DNA of 64,000 nucleotides, from NCBI GenBank assembly GCA_934454115.1, contig CAKSFQ010000007.1, forward strand, positions 1 through 64,000. Reading direction: 5' to 3'. The notes under the pieces are model-generated. The model had not been told where the DNA came from. It made no database searches and worked only from the letters and a program-made list of their open reading frames with translations. The DNA is from an uncultured Clostridia bacterium (GTDB lineage: Bacteria > Bacillota > Clostridia > Monoglobales > Monoglobaceae). Shown piece by piece: positions 54,347 to 64,000 of the stretch; position 1 is the stretch's first letter, and each line of letters opens with the position of its first letter. The position numbers and the translations under genes are program-made.

Positions 54347-55036
54347 TTACAATTTTTTTGCAATTCCGCGCCGCTCTATGAACTTTAAAAGTACGTAGCA
54401 CACCACAGACTGCACCGGCAGGAGCAACAGATTCTTTAAAATTCTGGCCGGCAGAATGCCGATAAAACCGCTCCCGGCAGTCGGCGCCAGCGCAATGGAA
54501 TTGAGCAAAATATTCCCGATCAAAATAACCAGCAGCTTTGCGCAAAAAACGCGCCAAAAGGTGACCTTTTTTTGATATAAAACCATCCCGTAGAGCATAC
54601 CGCTGATGCCGACCGACAAAGTATAAGCCGGAAGATAGGCGCCGGTGGGGTTTAGTACCATAGAGATGGTGTCCTGCAGCATTGCTGTCATACAGGCCGT
54701 AAGAGGGCCAAACAGCATAGCAACAATCGGCTGGGTCACAAAGCCGAATCCAATGCGCAGATAAGCGCTGAGACGTATGGAAAAGTACCCCAGGATGATA
54801 TTAACCGCCATCATCAGCGCACAAGTCGCCAGCACTCTGGGGGACCGCACCTGCCGGCGAAAGCTTTTGCCGCCATGTAAAATGTGATAACATACCAGGG
54901 CGGTAAATACGACAGCAACCACCGCAAGGCTGACCCACATATGGGACAGACAGGCGAACAACCGGCTCAGCGGATCAAGCAAATCCTTCAGCCGCAGCTT
55001 TTCGGAATCCAAAAAACGGTCAAAACTTTCTTGCAT
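54347..55036 (-). CDS. folT: Folate ECF transporter S component
   Basis: A 229-aa membrane protein with an N-terminal amphipathic region and about six helices. It contains ATCALMMAVNIILGYFSI, and GFGFVTQPIVAMLFGP with MLNPTG-type residues typical of the folate S component, which pairs with a shared EcfA/A'/T module. The THF riboswitch at 55096-55211 directly upstream strongly supports folate as the substrate. The gene starts the folT-rlmB-dprA-topA run. Confidence 0.92.
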   Translation of the reverse strand: MQESFDRFLDSEKLRLKDLLDPLSRLFACLSHMWVSLAVVAVVFTALVCYHILHGGKSFRRQVRSPRVLATCALMMAVNIILGYFSIRLSAYLRIGFGFVTQPIVAMLFGPLTACMTAMLQDTISMVLNPTGAYLPAYTLSVGISGMLYGMVLYQKKVTFWRVFCAKLLVILIGNILLNSIALAPTAGSGFIGILPARILKNLLLLPVQSVVCYVLLKFIERRGIAKKL

Positions 55037-55041
55037 ATAAA

Positions 55042-55082
55042 ATACCTCCTTATATTCACTGCTAGTACAGTCAAAGAGGTAT
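55042..55082 (-). promoter_or_regulatory. Ribosome-site-sequestering hairpin in folT leader
   Basis: On the minus strand ATACCTC (55076-55082) is the exact complement of GAGGTAT (55042-55048), which contains the folT ribosome site GGAGG. ACTG/CAGT around TACTAG forms an inner stem. The fold would hide the ribosome site, so it fits a translation-off platform below the riboswitch. Confidence 0.65.
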
Positions 55083-55095
55083 CATTATCTGTCTA

Positions 55096-55211
55096 ACAGC
55101 GGGATGCGGCATCCATATCGCGACGTTTCGTACTTCGTCCGGCTATCAACTCCCTGTATAGCCGGCACTGCCAGTCACAGGCCGTGACTAACGCATGAAT
55201 GCCTACTCTGT
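55096..55211 (-). ncRNA. Tetrahydrofolate riboswitch (folT type)
   Basis: On the minus strand the element opens ACAGAGTAGGC, continues with ATGCGTTA and a GTCAC/GTGAC hairpin, then has a longer stem (GCCGGCTAT/ATAGCCGG), GAAGTACGAAACGTCGCG, and closes GATGCCGCATCCCGCTGT. The AGAGTAG, GCGTTA, GAAG and GCATCC-GCT blocks follow the published folT/THF consensus. ACAG and CTGT form the closing stem. It precedes folT. Confidence 0.88.
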
Positions 55212-55239
55212 ATTTTTCTTAAATTCTGTCCTTGTTCTC

Positions 55240-55255
55240 AACCTGATATCAGGTT
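55240..55255. promoter_or_regulatory. 16-bp perfect palindrome upstream of folT leader
   Basis: AACCTGATATCAGGTT is its own complement and lies just before a TTGAGA element that could be the folT -35. It is a possible operator. No partner regulator is recognised. Confidence 0.4.
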
Positions 55256-55264
55256 ATGCAGAAA

Positions 55265-55311
55265 GAAATTCTTCAGTGCCGAAACAACCGTTTTGACGAC
55301 TGAAGAATTTC
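55265..55311 (-). terminator. Terminator of infC-rpmI-rplT
   Basis: Perfect 13-bp stem GAAATTCTTCAGT/ACTGAAGAATTTC with a 21-nt loop, followed by TTTCTTTCT on minus, 15 bases after the rplT stop. Confidence 0.85.
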
Positions 55312-55325
55312 ACCCTAACATCGAA

Positions 55326-55670
55326 TTAACGAACCTGATCGACCAGCTTCTTGAAAGCCTCCGGATCAGAAACAGCGATCTCAGAGAGCATTTTTCTGTT
55401 GATCTCGATGCCCTTCTGTTTCAGACCGTTCATAAACTTACTGTAACTCATACCGTTAGCACGGGTTGCCGCATTGATACGGGCAATCCAGAGCTGTCTG
55501 AATTCTCTCTTCTTTGCTTTTCTGTCCCTGTAAGCGTATGCCAGGGACTTCATCACCGCTTGGTTTGCGGTCTTATAGAGCTTGCTTTTTGCACCTCTGT
55601 AACCTTTTGCAAGCTTTAAAATTTTCTTATGTCTGGCGCGGGTTCTCATAGCGCCCTTTACTCTTGCCAT
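55326..55670 (-). CDS. rplT: 50S ribosomal protein L20
   Basis: The 114-aa basic protein [18 protein letters not shown]... is L20, an early assembly protein of the large subunit. In Bacillus-type genomes L20 also represses its own operon by binding the infC leader, and a terminator-bearing leader is present here (56545-56574). Standard order infC-rpmI-rplT. Confidence 0.98.
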   Translation of the reverse strand: MARVKGAMRTRARHKKILKLAKGYRGAKSKLYKTANQAVMKSLAYAYRDRKAKKREFRQLWIARINAATRANGMSYSKFMNGLKQKGIEINRKMLSEIAVSDPEAFKKLVDQVR

Positions 55671-55720
55671 GTTAAAAGCTCCTTTCTCAAATCACGTTTT
55701 CAAAGCCAAAGCCGTATGGC

Positions 55721-55918
55721 TTATTTGTAAGGCATCATACTCTTGATCGTTGCCTCATTGGCAGCGGAAAGATATCCGCCTTTTCTCAAATGTCTTTTTC
55801 TCTTGGTGGTCTTCTTGTTTAAAATGTGGCTCCGAAACGCCTTGCTTCTCTTCACCTTGCCGTTTTTGGTGATGCCAAAACGCTTTGCCGCGCCTCTGTG
55901 TGTCTTGATTTTAGGCAT
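55721..55918 (-). CDS. rpmI: 50S ribosomal protein L35
   Basis: The 65-aa protein [20 protein letters not shown] with the C-terminal [11 protein letters not shown] segment is L35. It lies between infC and rplT with short gaps. Confidence 0.98.
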   Translation of the reverse strand: MPKIKTHRGAAKRFGITKNGKVKRSKAFRSHILNKKTTKRKRHLRKGGYLSAANEATIKSMMPYK

Positions 55919-55951
55919 AGTATTTCTCTCCTTCCATCTGATTAAGTTCCA

Positions 55952-56467
55952 TTAAGCCTTTTTGGGTGATACTATCATAGCCATGCTGCGGCCTTCCATT
56001 TTGATGTCCTTGTCTGCACCGCCGACCTCCCCGATGCCTTCTTTGAAACGGTTCAGAAGATCGCGTCCCAAAGAGCTGTGGGTAATCTCACGTCCGCGAA
56101 AACGAACCGAGACCTTTACCTTGTCACCGGCCTTTAAAAATTTAATGGCCTGGTTGAGTTTGGTGTTAAAGTCGTGATCATCAATATTCGGAGTAAGCCG
56201 AACCTCTTTCAGGGCAATGACCTTTTGATTCTTGCGGTTCTCTTTTTCCCGCTTTGCAAGCTCAAATTTATGCTTTCCATAATCCATGATTTTGCACACG
56301 GGCGGCTTTGCCTGAGGTGCGATTTTCACCAGATCCAGATTCTTTTCTTCCGCCATGTTCTGTGCAGTCCGGTTATCCACAATCCCAAGCTGCTCGCCAT
56401 CCGGCCCAATCAAGCGGACTTCTTTGTCTCTGATTTCCTCGTTAATCATCAAATCTTGCCTTGCTAT
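55952..56467 (-). CDS. infC: Translation initiation factor IF-3 (predicted AUA start)
   Basis: IF-3 binds the 30S subunit and checks start codons. The protein has LMINEEIRDKEVRLIGPDGEQLG (in segments) at the N-terminus, a linker, and the C-domain GDKVKVSVRFRGREITH. The only strong ribosome site, GGAGG at 56477-56481, lies nine bases before an ATA at 56467 that reads I-A-R-Q-D-L-M-I-N, matching the usual IF-3 N-terminus. The next TTG and ATG (56452, 56449) are too far away. infC is known to use rare AUU/AUC-type starts for autoregulation, and this seems a further case, giving 171 aa. Confidence 0.9.
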   Translation of the reverse strand: MARQDLMINEEIRDKEVRLIGPDGEQLGIVDNRTAQNMAEEKNLDLVKIAPQAKPPVCKIMDYGKHKFELAKREKENRKNQKVIALKEVRLTPNIDDHDFNTKLNQAIKFLKAGDKVKVSVRFRGREITHSSLGRDLLNRFKEGIGEVGGADKDIKMEGRSMAMIVSPKKA

Positions 56468-56544
56468 AACAAAACACCTCCAAAAATATAGCTTAAATGA
56501 GCAGCCAAACTGTCCCTTATTCTTCCGCCGTTCCCGTTATGACG

Positions 56545-56574
56545 CAAAAAAGCGGAATGCAAAGGCACTCCGCT
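56545..56574 (-). terminator. infC leader attenuator
   Basis: AGCGGAGTGC pairs with GCATTCCGCT (one G-U) around CTTT, followed by TTTTTT, about 78 bases upstream of infC but inside its leader. It fits the L20-type leader in which L20 promotes termination. Confidence 0.75.
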
Positions 56575-56681
56575 CGTATTGTAACCATTTTTATCAAATA
56601 CGGTCTCAATATGTCCTGATTCAGGAAACCCTTTTGCTTTGCGCGAAGGGGAGAAGCGGATGTCTTCTGCTTTACCGAATT

Positions 56682-56710
56682 ATTCTAGCACATTGTTTTT
56701 AGATTGTCAA
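56682..56710 (-). promoter_or_regulatory. Promoter of infC-rpmI-rplT
   Basis: Perfect TTGACA, 17-bp spacer, TAGAAT (5/6) on minus, giving a leader of about 210 nt before infC. Confidence 0.85.
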
Positions 56711-56872
56711 GGCTTTTTTTCAAAGTTTTTTACCGTTATTTTCAAAATTTTTTATCGCTATTTATTGTTTTCATCTGACAATTTCCGGCGTCCGTATGCT
56801 TTTTTCAACAAAATATATCCCATTTTTTCGTTCATATTTATTCTTGTTTTTTGGAAAGGAAGCGAATCAACC

Positions 56873-58594
56873 ATGTCTGCACATCATAAAAATACCTTTC
56901 TTGGACGGAGGTATTTTGCGGTTTTAACCTTAGCCTTTGTTATAGGCATCTGTTTTGCACTCCGTTTCCCGATTTCTAAAGTATTTTTCACCGATTTTCT
57001 GCAAATCAGCCTTCTGTTACTCGGGGCTCTCTTTCTGCTTTGTTCTCTGGCCGGGCTAATGACCCATTCCTTTTCTGACTTTTTCCTGATCTGGTTTATG
57101 CTCTTTTTCTGCATTTTGGGCATCCTGCGCGTTTATGTCTTTGACAATCTGCAATACGCAGACCTTATGGCACACGCCGGAGCCGCTTGCCGATACGATG
57201 GCATGATAACCGAGGACCCGACGCCCAGCAGCACACAAAAGACGCTTGGATTTTCCGTCAGGATCTTTGCCATGCACGAAGATACCGAAGAAAAACCGAT
57301 ACAAGGCAGCATCAAGCTTTATGCCGATCCTGCATCCGCCTCCTCTTTAAAGCGCGGAGACCGCATCACCTTTACCGCCAAGCTGCAAAATCCCGAAACC
57401 GCCCCGTATTCCGGCGGCTATTCCTATCATGATACCCTGCGCCGGCAAAACCTTTGTTTTTCTGCTTATGCAAAGGAGCTTGCGCCCTGCCCCGAGAAGG
57501 ATTGTCCCGATACCTTGACAGAGCGCCTGCAAGGCCTTGGCCTTACAATCCAGAAAAGCATTTTAAACGCCATCGACCAAAGCTTTGGGAGCGTGACGGA
57601 GGAAAGCGCTCTGCTCAAAGGCATCCTAATGGGAATCCGTGACGATTTCACGCCGGAACAGTATCAGAGCTTTGCGGATTCCGGTCTTATTCACATTACC
57701 GCCGTATCCGGTATGCATGTCATGTTTTTGTCCACCTTTTTGTTCTTTCTCTCGCGCACACTGCGGCTGAAAAAACGCATTGCTAACTTATTTCTGATTC
57801 CGGTTTTGATTTTGTTTGCCGCCGCCACGGCTTTTACCCCCTCCGTCTGCCGTTCTGTCATTATGATGCTTCTGTTTCTTCTTTCCATGCTGGTACAAAA
57901 GGAGCCGGACAGTTTGACCTCGCTTTCCGCGGCAGCCTTTCTGCTTTTGCTGATAAATCCTTATACCCTGACAAGTTACAGCTTCTTGCTCTCTTTCAGT
58001 TCTACGCTCGGCATTTTACTCTTTGCCACGCCGCTGACTCTGTCGATCAAACACATTCTGTACAAGACGCCGTCCGCTGCGCCGCAAGACGCCGCATCCC
58101 TCTTAGCCCGCATTGCCGCCGGCGCAAGAGAACAGGTTCTTTCCTCTGTCTCTATGTCGGTTGCCAGCAATATCGGCGTCGGCTATTTCTCTGCCCGATT
58201 CTTTCAGCGCATCAACTGGGGCAGTCTATTTGCCAACATTGCAATTCTTCCGCTTGGTGCATGCAGCTTTGTCCTGGGTCTGATTCATTGGGTTGTCTAC
58301 CTGCTGTATCCGCCGCTGGCTCGCCTGATTGCGACATTCTTACTGCGGCCGCCTTTGTTTTTGATGAACCAGATCGCCAAGTTCTTTTCCAACGCCTTTT
58401 TCCTGATTCAAACGCCGGTACCGCCGGAATCCTTTCTTCCGGTCTATGTCATTCTCAGCCTGATTCTGCTGATTGCGCTCCGTCCCGCGATGAACAACCG
58501 CAATAAGGATCTATCCTTTACAGAAGCAATGAATTATGATAAAATAGAACCGCTTTCGATAAATATAACAACTCATCCCGGAGGAACAACATGA
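56873..58594 (+). CDS. ComEC/Rec2-like competence membrane protein, no MBL domain
   Basis: A 573-aa protein from the ATG at 56873. About 1-70 are membrane helices, 70-240 an extracellular OB-like (DUF4131-type) domain, and 260-560 the Competence domain with LIHITAVSGMHVMFL, the family signature, and many helices. ComEC forms the channel for DNA uptake. The metallo-beta-lactamase domain present in classical ComEC is absent, so this is a short form. AAAGGA precedes the start at a long spacing. The stop overlaps the next start (ATGA). Confidence 0.85.
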   Translation: MSAHHKNTFLGRRYFAVLTLAFVIGICFALRFPISKVFFTDFLQISLLLLGALFLLCSLAGLMTHSFSDFFLIWFMLFFCILGILRVYVFDNLQYADLMAHAGAACRYDGMITEDPTPSSTQKTLGFSVRIFAMHEDTEEKPIQGSIKLYADPASASSLKRGDRITFTAKLQNPETAPYSGGYSYHDTLRRQNLCFSAYAKELAPCPEKDCPDTLTERLQGLGLTIQKSILNAIDQSFGSVTEESALLKGILMGIRDDFTPEQYQSFADSGLIHITAVSGMHVMFLSTFLFFLSRTLRLKKRIANLFLIPVLILFAAATAFTPSVCRSVIMMLLFLLSMLVQKEPDSLTSLSAAAFLLLLINPYTLTSYSFLLSFSSTLGILLFATPLTLSIKHILYKTPSAAPQDAASLLARIAAGAREQVLSSVSMSVASNIGVGYFSARFFQRINWGSLFANIAILPLGACSFVLGLIHWVVYLLYPPLARLIATFLLRPPLFLMNQIAKFFSNAFFLIQTPVPPESFLPVYVILSLILLIALRPAMNNRNKDLSFTEAMNYDKIEPLSINITTHPGGTT

Positions 58595-59064
58595 AAAAAA
58601 TTCTATTTGTGTGCCACGGCAACATCTGCCGCTCTCCCATGGCAGAATATGTCATGAGAGACCTTGTAGAAAAGGAGGAATTATCTCACCTCTTTTTTAT
58701 TGATTCTGCCGCCACCAGTACGGAAGAGATCGGGAACCCGGTTCATCCCGGTACCCGCCGAAAATTATATGAAATGGGCATCGCCTGCGGCGACCACCGC
58801 GCAAGACAGATTACACACGCCGACCTTGCCGCGTTTGATTACCTGCTTGGTATGGATCGCGCAAATATCAAAAACATGCGGCGGCTGCTTGGCGAAAGTC
58901 CGAAGATCATGCGGCTTTTGGACTTTTCATCGAGTCCACGTGACATTGCCGACCCGTGGTATACCGGCGACTTTGACGCAACCTTTCGGGATGTCAAAGA
59001 GGGCTGCCTGTCGCTGCTTCATCATATGATACCGAAGGTCTGCAGGGAGGAACCCAACCGATAA
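58591..59064 (+). CDS. Low molecular weight protein-tyrosine phosphatase
   Basis: A 157-aa enzyme with the P-loop VCHGNICRSPMAE (C-x5-R) at residues 8-20 and the general-acid Asp in IADPWYTGDF near 130. It removes phosphate from tyrosine (or arginine) residues. It is translationally coupled to the ComEC-like gene. No tyrosine kinase is seen nearby, although a Wzz-like protein lies at 17758. Confidence 0.93.
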   Translation: MKKILFVCHGNICRSPMAEYVMRDLVEKEELSHLFFIDSAATSTEEIGNPVHPGTRRKLYEMGIACGDHRARQITHADLAAFDYLLGMDRANIKNMRRLLGESPKIMRLLDFSSSPRDIADPWYTGDFDATFRDVKEGCLSLLHHMIPKVCREEPNR

Positions 59065-59090
59065 AAAAGCGCGGAAAACCGCGCTTTTTT
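59063..59090. terminator. Bidirectional terminator between phosphatase gene and tgt
   Basis: Perfect 12-bp stem AAAAAAGCGCGG/CCGCGCTTTTTT with an AAAA loop, within bases of both stop codons. Confidence 0.92.
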
Positions 59091-59092
59091 AT

Positions 59093-61260
<2,168 letters not shown>

Positions 61261-61280
61261 GATGATGCTTCACTCTCTTT

Positions 61281-62648
61281 TCAATATGCGTTTTCCAGGT
61301 TGGTGCCGACAAAATAGTGTTTTAAAATATCCACATAGGAAAATCCGGCTTCTGCCATACCTTTGGCGCCGTACTGGCTCATGCCGACGCTATGACCCCA
61401 GCCTGTCCCTTCAAAATAAAAGCCGGTGTTGTCACCGCTGCCGACGCTGACGGATTCGTAGGTTTTTTGATACTGACCGTTTGAGGTATACAGCGTACCG
61501 CTCTGTAGACTGACACGTCCGGACGCCGATAAAATTGTCAGCTTGTCGATGCCCTTTTCTGCCGTGTTGGTGCCGTCGGTCACGTGAACCGATGCAGGAA
61601 TCGCATTCCCTGCTCCGTTGCCGGTCACGCGAAACATTTGGCTCTTGGTCACGGTGTTAAAGATAGTACGACAGGCCTCCCTCTCAAAGATTTTTGACCC
61701 GTTGGTGCCGGTGACCTCCATCCTTAAAACACGCTGATTGGGCGTATACTCCAGCACGCTGATATTGGTGACATCCCCAATATCATAGCCCTTGTTCCGC
61801 ATGATGGCGGATGCCTCATCACAGGTTAAAAAACCGGACCAGATTCCGTTGGGAATGTTCTCGGTATCCTCATACCCGTTGTCCACACTAATCAGGTAGG
61901 GAACGGTGTTACCCCAAACATACTGCACATCCTCGGTGGTTGCCCCCATGGACGCACAGTAATAAAGCTGCGCAAGCTCTCCGTCATAGGTCAGCACCTG
62001 CCGCGTTGTCTCGTCCACCGGCGGATAGGAATCCTCCGTCTCAAACTTTGTACCGGCATAGGCTTGACAGTCCACGCTGCTGCATAGATCAAACCCCTGA
62101 TCCGCATGCTTATTCAAACTCTGCATCGCATAATTTCTGGCGCAGACCGCCTGTGCTTTCAATGCCTGCTTCGGCCAGGAAGGGCTCATCTCCCGCGAGA
62201 TCACGCCGTAGAGATAATGATCCAAAAAGACCACATTGACAACCGTCATCGCACCGCCCTTACGGACACAATGGATTCCGCCGCGATAGGTCGTCCCGTT
62301 CAGTGCCAGCACTTGATCCATGCCGGAGGCCGCCGGGCGGACGCCGACACTGCCGTCACCGGTATACAGTGTCTCTCCCGCTTCGTTTTTTACTTCTACC
62401 GCGGCGCCGTTTCCGACGGATACAGTCAGCTTTTTATCCGCCACCTTCTTCTTTTCTTCAAATTCACGCTCTTTATAGTTGCCGACAGAAAAACCGCAGT
62501 CCGCCTCCAGCGTGACGGAGGACGGCGCGCTGTTTCCGTACAGCAGTCCGATACGGACATACTGCACCAATGTGTAATCCGCAAACACGGGCGATACCAG
62601 GGAACATAAAAAAAGAAAAACCGCCGCTATCAAAAACAACCGCTTCAT
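61281..62648 (-). CDS. SpoIID/LytB domain protein
   Basis: A 455-aa exported protein (signal peptide to about residue 25, SPVFADYT). It has a SpoIID-type lytic transglycosylase domain with VVFLDHYLYGVISREMSPSWP, ALKAQAVCARNYAM, and the C-terminal GTGWGHSVGMSQYGAKGMA. SpoIID digests septal peptidoglycan during engulfment; this copy is longer at the N-terminus than the minimal form. The start at 62648 has AAAGG upstream. It supports a spore-forming host. Confidence 0.92.
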   Translation of the reverse strand: MKRLFLIAAVFLFLCSLVSPVFADYTLVQYVRIGLLYGNSAPSSVTLEADCGFSVGNYKEREFEEKKKVADKKLTVSVGNGAAVEVKNEAGETLYTGDGSVGVRPAASGMDQVLALNGTTYRGGIHCVRKGGAMTVVNVVFLDHYLYGVISREMSPSWPKQALKAQAVCARNYAMQSLNKHADQGFDLCSSVDCQAYAGTKFETEDSYPPVDETTRQVLTYDGELAQLYYCASMGATTEDVQYVWGNTVPYLISVDNGYEDTENIPNGIWSGFLTCDEASAIMRNKGYDIGDVTNISVLEYTPNQRVLRMEVTGTNGSKIFEREACRTIFNTVTKSQMFRVTGNGAGNAIPASVHVTDGTNTAEKGIDKLTILSASGRVSLQSGTLYTSNGQYQKTYESVSVGSGDNTGFYFEGTGWGHSVGMSQYGAKGMAEAGFSYVDILKHYFVGTNLENAY

Positions 62649-62686
62649 GGTCTCACAGCCTTTCCGCAAATATTCTGAATTTCTGA

Positions 62687-62722
62687 AAATTCTTTCTTAT
62701 CATAAAATTCTTTCTTATCATA
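62687..62722. repeat. 18-bp tandem repeat upstream of spoIID
   Basis: AAATTCTTTCTTATCATA occurs twice back to back (62687-62704, 62705-62722). On minus each copy carries TATGAT, and the outer one is preceded by TGG as in an extended -10. The duplication could have doubled a promoter element of spoIID. Confidence 0.6.
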
Positions 62723-62839
62723 CCACAAAAAACGAGAAATTACCAGACTTTTTTCACGGTTTCCGTCAGCTTTTTTCGGCTTTTGTCGGAATCGTCAAAA
62801 GACATTTCATAAATTTAGGTAATTCTGTCCAAAAAACAT

Positions 62840-62868
62840 TTGACATATCCGAAAACTTCGCATATAAT
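62840..62868 (+). promoter_or_regulatory. Consensus promoter of asd
   Basis: Perfect TTGACA, 17-bp spacer, perfect TATAAT, about 58 bases before the GTG start. Confidence 0.9.
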
Positions 62869-62926
62869 TTTGTATTAAGAGAGTATGCATAAATATTGTA
62901 TCAGGTACAACAAGGAGGAAACTTTT

Positions 62927-64000
62927 GTGAAACAGTATAATGTGGGTATTATCGGCGCAACCGGTATGGTGGGACAGCGGTTTATCACCCTGATGGAAAA
63001 CCACCCGTGGTTTACGCTTAAGGTATTGGCAGCTTCTCCGCGCAGCGCCGGCAAACCGTATGAAGAAGCCGTAGGCAGCCGCTGGGCAATGAATACGCCC
63101 ATCCCGGAAGCCGTGAAAACGATGAAGGTTTATGACGCAACGGCAGATATCAATACCATTGCCAAGCAGGTAGACTTTGTATTTTGTGCCGTTGATATGA
63201 AAAAGGATGAAATCCGTGCGCTGGAGGAGGCCTATGCAAAGGCAGAATGTCCGGTCGTTTCCAACAACTCGGCACATCGTCATACACCGGATGTTCCGAT
63301 GATTATACCGGAAATCAACCCGGAACACGCAGAGATTATCCCGGCACAGCGAAAACGCCTCGGCACCAAACGCGGTTTTATTGCAGTAAAGTCAAACTGC
63401 TCGCTGCAAAGCTATGTACCCGCGCTGCATCCGCTGAAAAAATACGGCATTACACAGGCGCTTGCCTGCACCTATCAGGCAATTTCCGGCGCCGGAAAGA
63501 CCTTTGCAACCTGGCCGGAAATGGTTGACAACGTCATCCCCTACATCGGCGGCGAAGAAGAAAAGAGCGAAATTGAACCGCTTAAAATCTGGGGCGCCAT
63601 CCAAGGCGATGAAATCGTGGACGCTGTCGCTCCCTCGATCACCACACAGTGTCTGCGTGTTGCATCTTCGGACGGTCATATGGCAGCCGTATTCGTAAAA
63701 TTCGAGAACAAACCGACCATCGAGCAAATCAAGGCTGACTGGGCGGCCTTCTCCGGTGAGCCGCAGTCATTGCAGCTCCCGTCCGCACCAAAACAGTTTT
63801 TGCATTACTTTGAAGAGGATAACCGTCCGCAGACCAAGCTGGACCGCAACCTAGAGGGCGGCATGGCCGTATCCATGGGACGTCTGCGCGAGGATACGCA
63901 GTATGATTATAAGTTTGTTTGCCTGTCACACAACACGCTGCGCGGCGCGGCCGGCGGCGCGGTATTGATGGCAGAGCTTTTAGCCGCAAAGGGCTACTTT
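62927..64000 (+). CDS. asd: Aspartate-semialdehyde dehydrogenase (3' end beyond window)
   Basis: The frame from GTG at 62927 (AAGGAGG eight bases upstream) is open for 358 codons to the last base. It starts MKQYNVGIIGATGMVGQRF (NADP-binding), has the nucleophile in AVKSNCSLQSYVP near residue 150, and ISGAGKTF later. It is the longer archaeal/fungal-type Asd found in some Clostridia, usually about 355-365 aa, so only a few residues can be missing. It makes aspartate semialdehyde for lysine/diaminopimelate, threonine and methionine. It would be missed by tools requiring a stop or an ATG. Confidence 0.94.
   Translation, partial: MKQYNVGIIGATGMVGQRFITLMENHPWFTLKVLAASPRSAGKPYEEAVGSRWAMNTPIPEAVKTMKVYDATADINTIAKQVDFVFCAVDMKKDEIRALEEAYAKAECPVVSNNSAHRHTPDVPMIIPEINPEHAEIIPAQRKRLGTKRGFIAVKSNCSLQSYVPALHPLKKYGITQALACTYQAISGAGKTFATWPEMVDNVIPYIGGEEEKSEIEPLKIWGAIQGDEIVDAVAPSITTQCLRVASSDGHMAAVFVKFENKPTIEQIKADWAAFSGEPQSLQLPSAPKQFLHYFEEDNRPQTKLDRNLEGGMAVSMGRLREDTQYDYKFVCLSHNTLRGAAGGAVLMAELLAAKGYF

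Overview
The window looks like chromosome from a spore-forming, S-layer-bearing member of the Clostridia (Firmicutes). The evidence is SpoIID, a LysM-GH18 spore-cortex-type protein, SLH-domain proteins, CarD, a ymcB-ymcA-mutS-mutL-like block, a PFL-activase-like radical SAM enzyme and a folT-type tetrahydrofolate riboswitch. Family or genus cannot be fixed from sequence reading alone. Coding density is high and most genes lie on the minus strand. Sigma-A-type promoters (TTGACA-17-TATAAT and near variants) are easy to see in front of many units.

Layout. 1-3.6 kb: tRNA-Arg(CCG), ispF, ispD, carD, radA (minus). 3.7-4.1 kb: a lone HTH gene on plus. 4.1-8.5 kb: a DUF512 radical SAM protein, der, plsY, gpsA. 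8.6-14.1 kb: yceD-rpmF, a DUF1858 redox protein, an SLH-anchored M13 peptidase, and leuA. 14.1-14.8 kb: a non-coding stretch with a cluster of DnaA boxes. 14.8-17.4 kb: an RpiB-like isomerase, manA and a PflX-like radical SAM gene. 17.46-17.74 kb: a compound repeat built of nested inverted repeats. 17.76-24.15 kb: a seven-gene operon from one consensus promoter, encoding a PqqD-like protein, ABC exporter, beta-rich secreted protein, 75-aa peptide, HprK-like kinase, SLH protein and Wzz-like protein. 24.25-34.3 kb: pncB, prs, miaB, ricA-like, mutS, mutL, miaA. 34.5-35.4 kb: NusG-II protein and Gx transporter. 35.4-42 kb: an AraC regulator, a sugar isomerase/epimerase, nagA, a GH18 spore protein, a small membrane protein and a NagB-ROK kinase fusion. 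42-44 kb: Y-family polymerase with a YolD-like partner. 44.3-48.6 kb: DUF6056-like membrane protein, ridA, ilvA, acyltransferase. 48.6-55.2 kb: trmFO, topA, dprA, rlmB-like, and folT behind a THF riboswitch. 55.3-56.7 kb: rplT-rpmI-infC with a leader attenuator and a predicted AUA start. 56.9-59.1 kb: comEC-like and a low-molecular-weight phosphatase. 59.1-62.6 kb: tgt, queA, spoIID. 62.9 kb to the end: asd, open at the window edge.

The best candidate for an undescribed system is the 17.76-24.15 kb operon. It combines a RiPP-style recognition protein (PqqD fold), an HPr-kinase-like enzyme and an exporter with a short peptide gene and three surface proteins, but has no recognisable lasso cyclase or leader peptidase. 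Second is the linker-free NagB-ROK fusion, which joins the kinase and deaminase steps that flank NagA in amino-sugar salvage. Third is the repeat at 17461-17741. All start-site choices below were made by eye from ribosome binding sites and family N-termini; no database search was run.
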